A stretch of 15,490 nucleotides of DNA, taken from positions 1-15,490 of the forward strand of contig JAEWVQ010000292.1 in the NCBI GenBank assembly GCA_023459095.1, in the 5' to 3' direction. The translations under genes were made by a program, and so were the position numbers. A model generated the notes under the pieces. The model had not been told where the DNA came from. It made no database searches and saw only the letters and a list, made by a program, of their open reading frames with translations. This stretch comes from Pseudomonadota bacterium. GTDB lineage: Bacteria; Pseudomonadota; Gammaproteobacteria; Burkholderiales; Rhodocyclaceae. Below, piece after piece: positions 14,779 to 15,490 of this stretch. Every line of letters begins with the position of its first letter. Position 1 is the stretch's first letter.

Positions 14779-15490
14779 ATGAGCCAACTCATTGAAGTGA
14801 AGGTTCCGGACATCGGCGATTTCGACGAAGTCCCGGTCATCGAACTGTTCGTCAAGGTCGGCGACACCATCGCCGTCGATGACGCGATCGCCACCCTGGA
14901 GTCCGACAAGGCGACGATGGACGTGCCGTCCTCGGCCGCCGGCGTGGTCCGGGAAGTGCTGGTCAAGGTCGGCGACAAGGTGTCGGAAGGCGCGTTGCTG
15001 ATCAAGGTGGAGGCCGCCGGCGCTGCCGCTGCGGCGCCCGCCGCTGTCGCTGCCGCTCCGGCGCCGGCTCCGGCCGCTGCCCCCGCCCCGGTCGCCGCTG
15101 GCGGCGTGATCGACGTGGTGGTGCCGGACATCGGCGACTTCTCCGACGTGCCGGTGATCGAGCTGTACGTGAAGGTCGGCGACACCATCAAGGTCGACGA
15201 CGCGATCGCCACGCTGGAATCGGACAAGGCCACCATGGACGTGCCTTCGTCGGCCGCCGGCGTGGTCAAGGAAGTGCGGGTCAAGGTCGGCGACAAGGTG
15301 TCGCAGGGCAGCGTGCTGCTCAAGCTCGAGAGCGGCGCAGCCCCGGCCGCTGCGGCCTCCGCGCCGGCAGTGGCCCCCGCTCCGGCGCCTGCCGCTGCCC
15401 CCGCAGCCGCTCAGGCTGCCGCCCCCGCCGCTGTGGCGACGGCCTCGCCAGCCGCGCCCTCCGCCGTCACCCTTGGCGGCAAGGTGCACG
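14779..15490 (+). CDS. aceF: Dihydrolipoamide acetyltransferase (E2), N-terminal part
   Basis: The first 237 codons of AceF are present; the gene continues past the right edge. E2 takes acetyl groups from AceE on lipoyl arms and passes them to CoA, forming the core of the complex. Two lipoyl domains are visible, at residues about 6-79 and 112-185. Each carries the ESDKAT lipoylation motif, with the modified lysines at K44 (14908-14910) and K150 (15226-15228). They are joined by an Ala/Pro-rich flexible linker, and a second Ala/Pro linker begins near 186. The peripheral-subunit-binding and catalytic domains are not reached. The ATG has GAGGGAG 8 nt upstream, and the 20-bp gap after aceE indicates an operon. 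An antisense open frame covers this region but is a compositional shadow. Confidence 0.96.
   Translation, partial: MSQLIEVKVPDIGDFDEVPVIELFVKVGDTIAVDDAIATLESDKATMDVPSSAAGVVREVLVKVGDKVSEGALLIKVEAAGAAAAAPAAVAAAPAPAPAAAPAPVAAGGVIDVVVPDIGDFSDVPVIELYVKVGDTIKVDDAIATLESDKATMDVPSSAAGVVKEVRVKVGDKVSQGSVLLKLESGAAPAAAASAPAVAPAPAPAAAPAAAQAAAPAAVATASPAAPSAVTLGGKVH
14794..15333 (+). repeat. aceF: Tandem lipoyl-domain coding repeats in aceF
   Basis: The DNA for the two lipoyl domains (14794-15015 and 15112-15333) forms a direct repeat offset by 318 bp. By my alignment about 60 of 74 residues are identical. The stretch from the DDAIATLESDKATMD core through PSSAAGVV is the same in both. This is the normal modular build of E2 proteins, and the high similarity indicates duplication or ongoing homogenisation within the gene. 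Confidence 0.85.

Noticed and set aside
14554..15489. Minus-strand frame rich in Gly/Arg/Ser/His opposite aceF
   Set aside because: It mirrors the repeated Ala/Pro linkers and lipoyl domains of aceF. Its internal repeats come from the sense-strand domain duplication.

Overview
The window reads as ordinary chromosome of a GC-rich betaproteobacterium. The Rhodocyclales group that includes Azoarcus, Thauera and Aromatoleum is the best guess. The basis is the strong G/C bias at third codon positions, the protein sequences as I recall those families, and an anaerobic arylpyruvate-type ferredoxin oxidoreductase beside a two-lipoyl-domain pyruvate dehydrogenase. No insertion sequence, phage gene, CRISPR array or other sign of recent transfer is visible.

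Layout. The left 10.2 kb is almost entirely on the minus strand. From the left edge it holds a tRNA-Ala(CGC) with its own -10 box and a terminator hairpin. Next is a cluster transcribed right to left: folD, purE, an EmrE-type SMR transporter, purK and a Sua5-type threonylcarbamoyladenylate synthase. Gaps inside it are 0 to 41 bp, so it is probably one operon for purine and one-carbon metabolism. Upstream of it lies iorAB, both subunits of indolepyruvate (2-oxoacid):ferredoxin oxidoreductase. Upstream of that is a two-component system: a 903-residue membrane kinase with three PAS domains, overlapping a FixJ/DctR-type response regulator.

A 266 bp divergent region separates the kinase from a plus-strand gene for a periplasmic LivK-like solute-binding protein, which ends at a strong terminator. 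A 373 bp regulatory region follows, then aceE (complete) and aceF (cut by the right edge), the E1 and E2 components of pyruvate dehydrogenase.

How the parts may work together. A perfect FNR/ANR box (TTGAT-N4-ATCAA, 6850-6863) sits upstream of iorA. It is spaced exactly as in a class II FNR-activated promoter, so the oxygen-sensitive ferredoxin oxidoreductase is predicted to be switched on without oxygen. The sensor kinase, regulator and lone binding protein lie between two 2-oxoacid-oxidising systems, iorAB and aceEF. The binding protein has no permease or ATPase beside it, so it could present a ligand to the kinase. That is an inference from gene order. The main points for a second look are the FNR promoter, the binding-protein/kinase pair, the SMR gene inserted between purE and purK, and the inverted repeats in the aceE leader.
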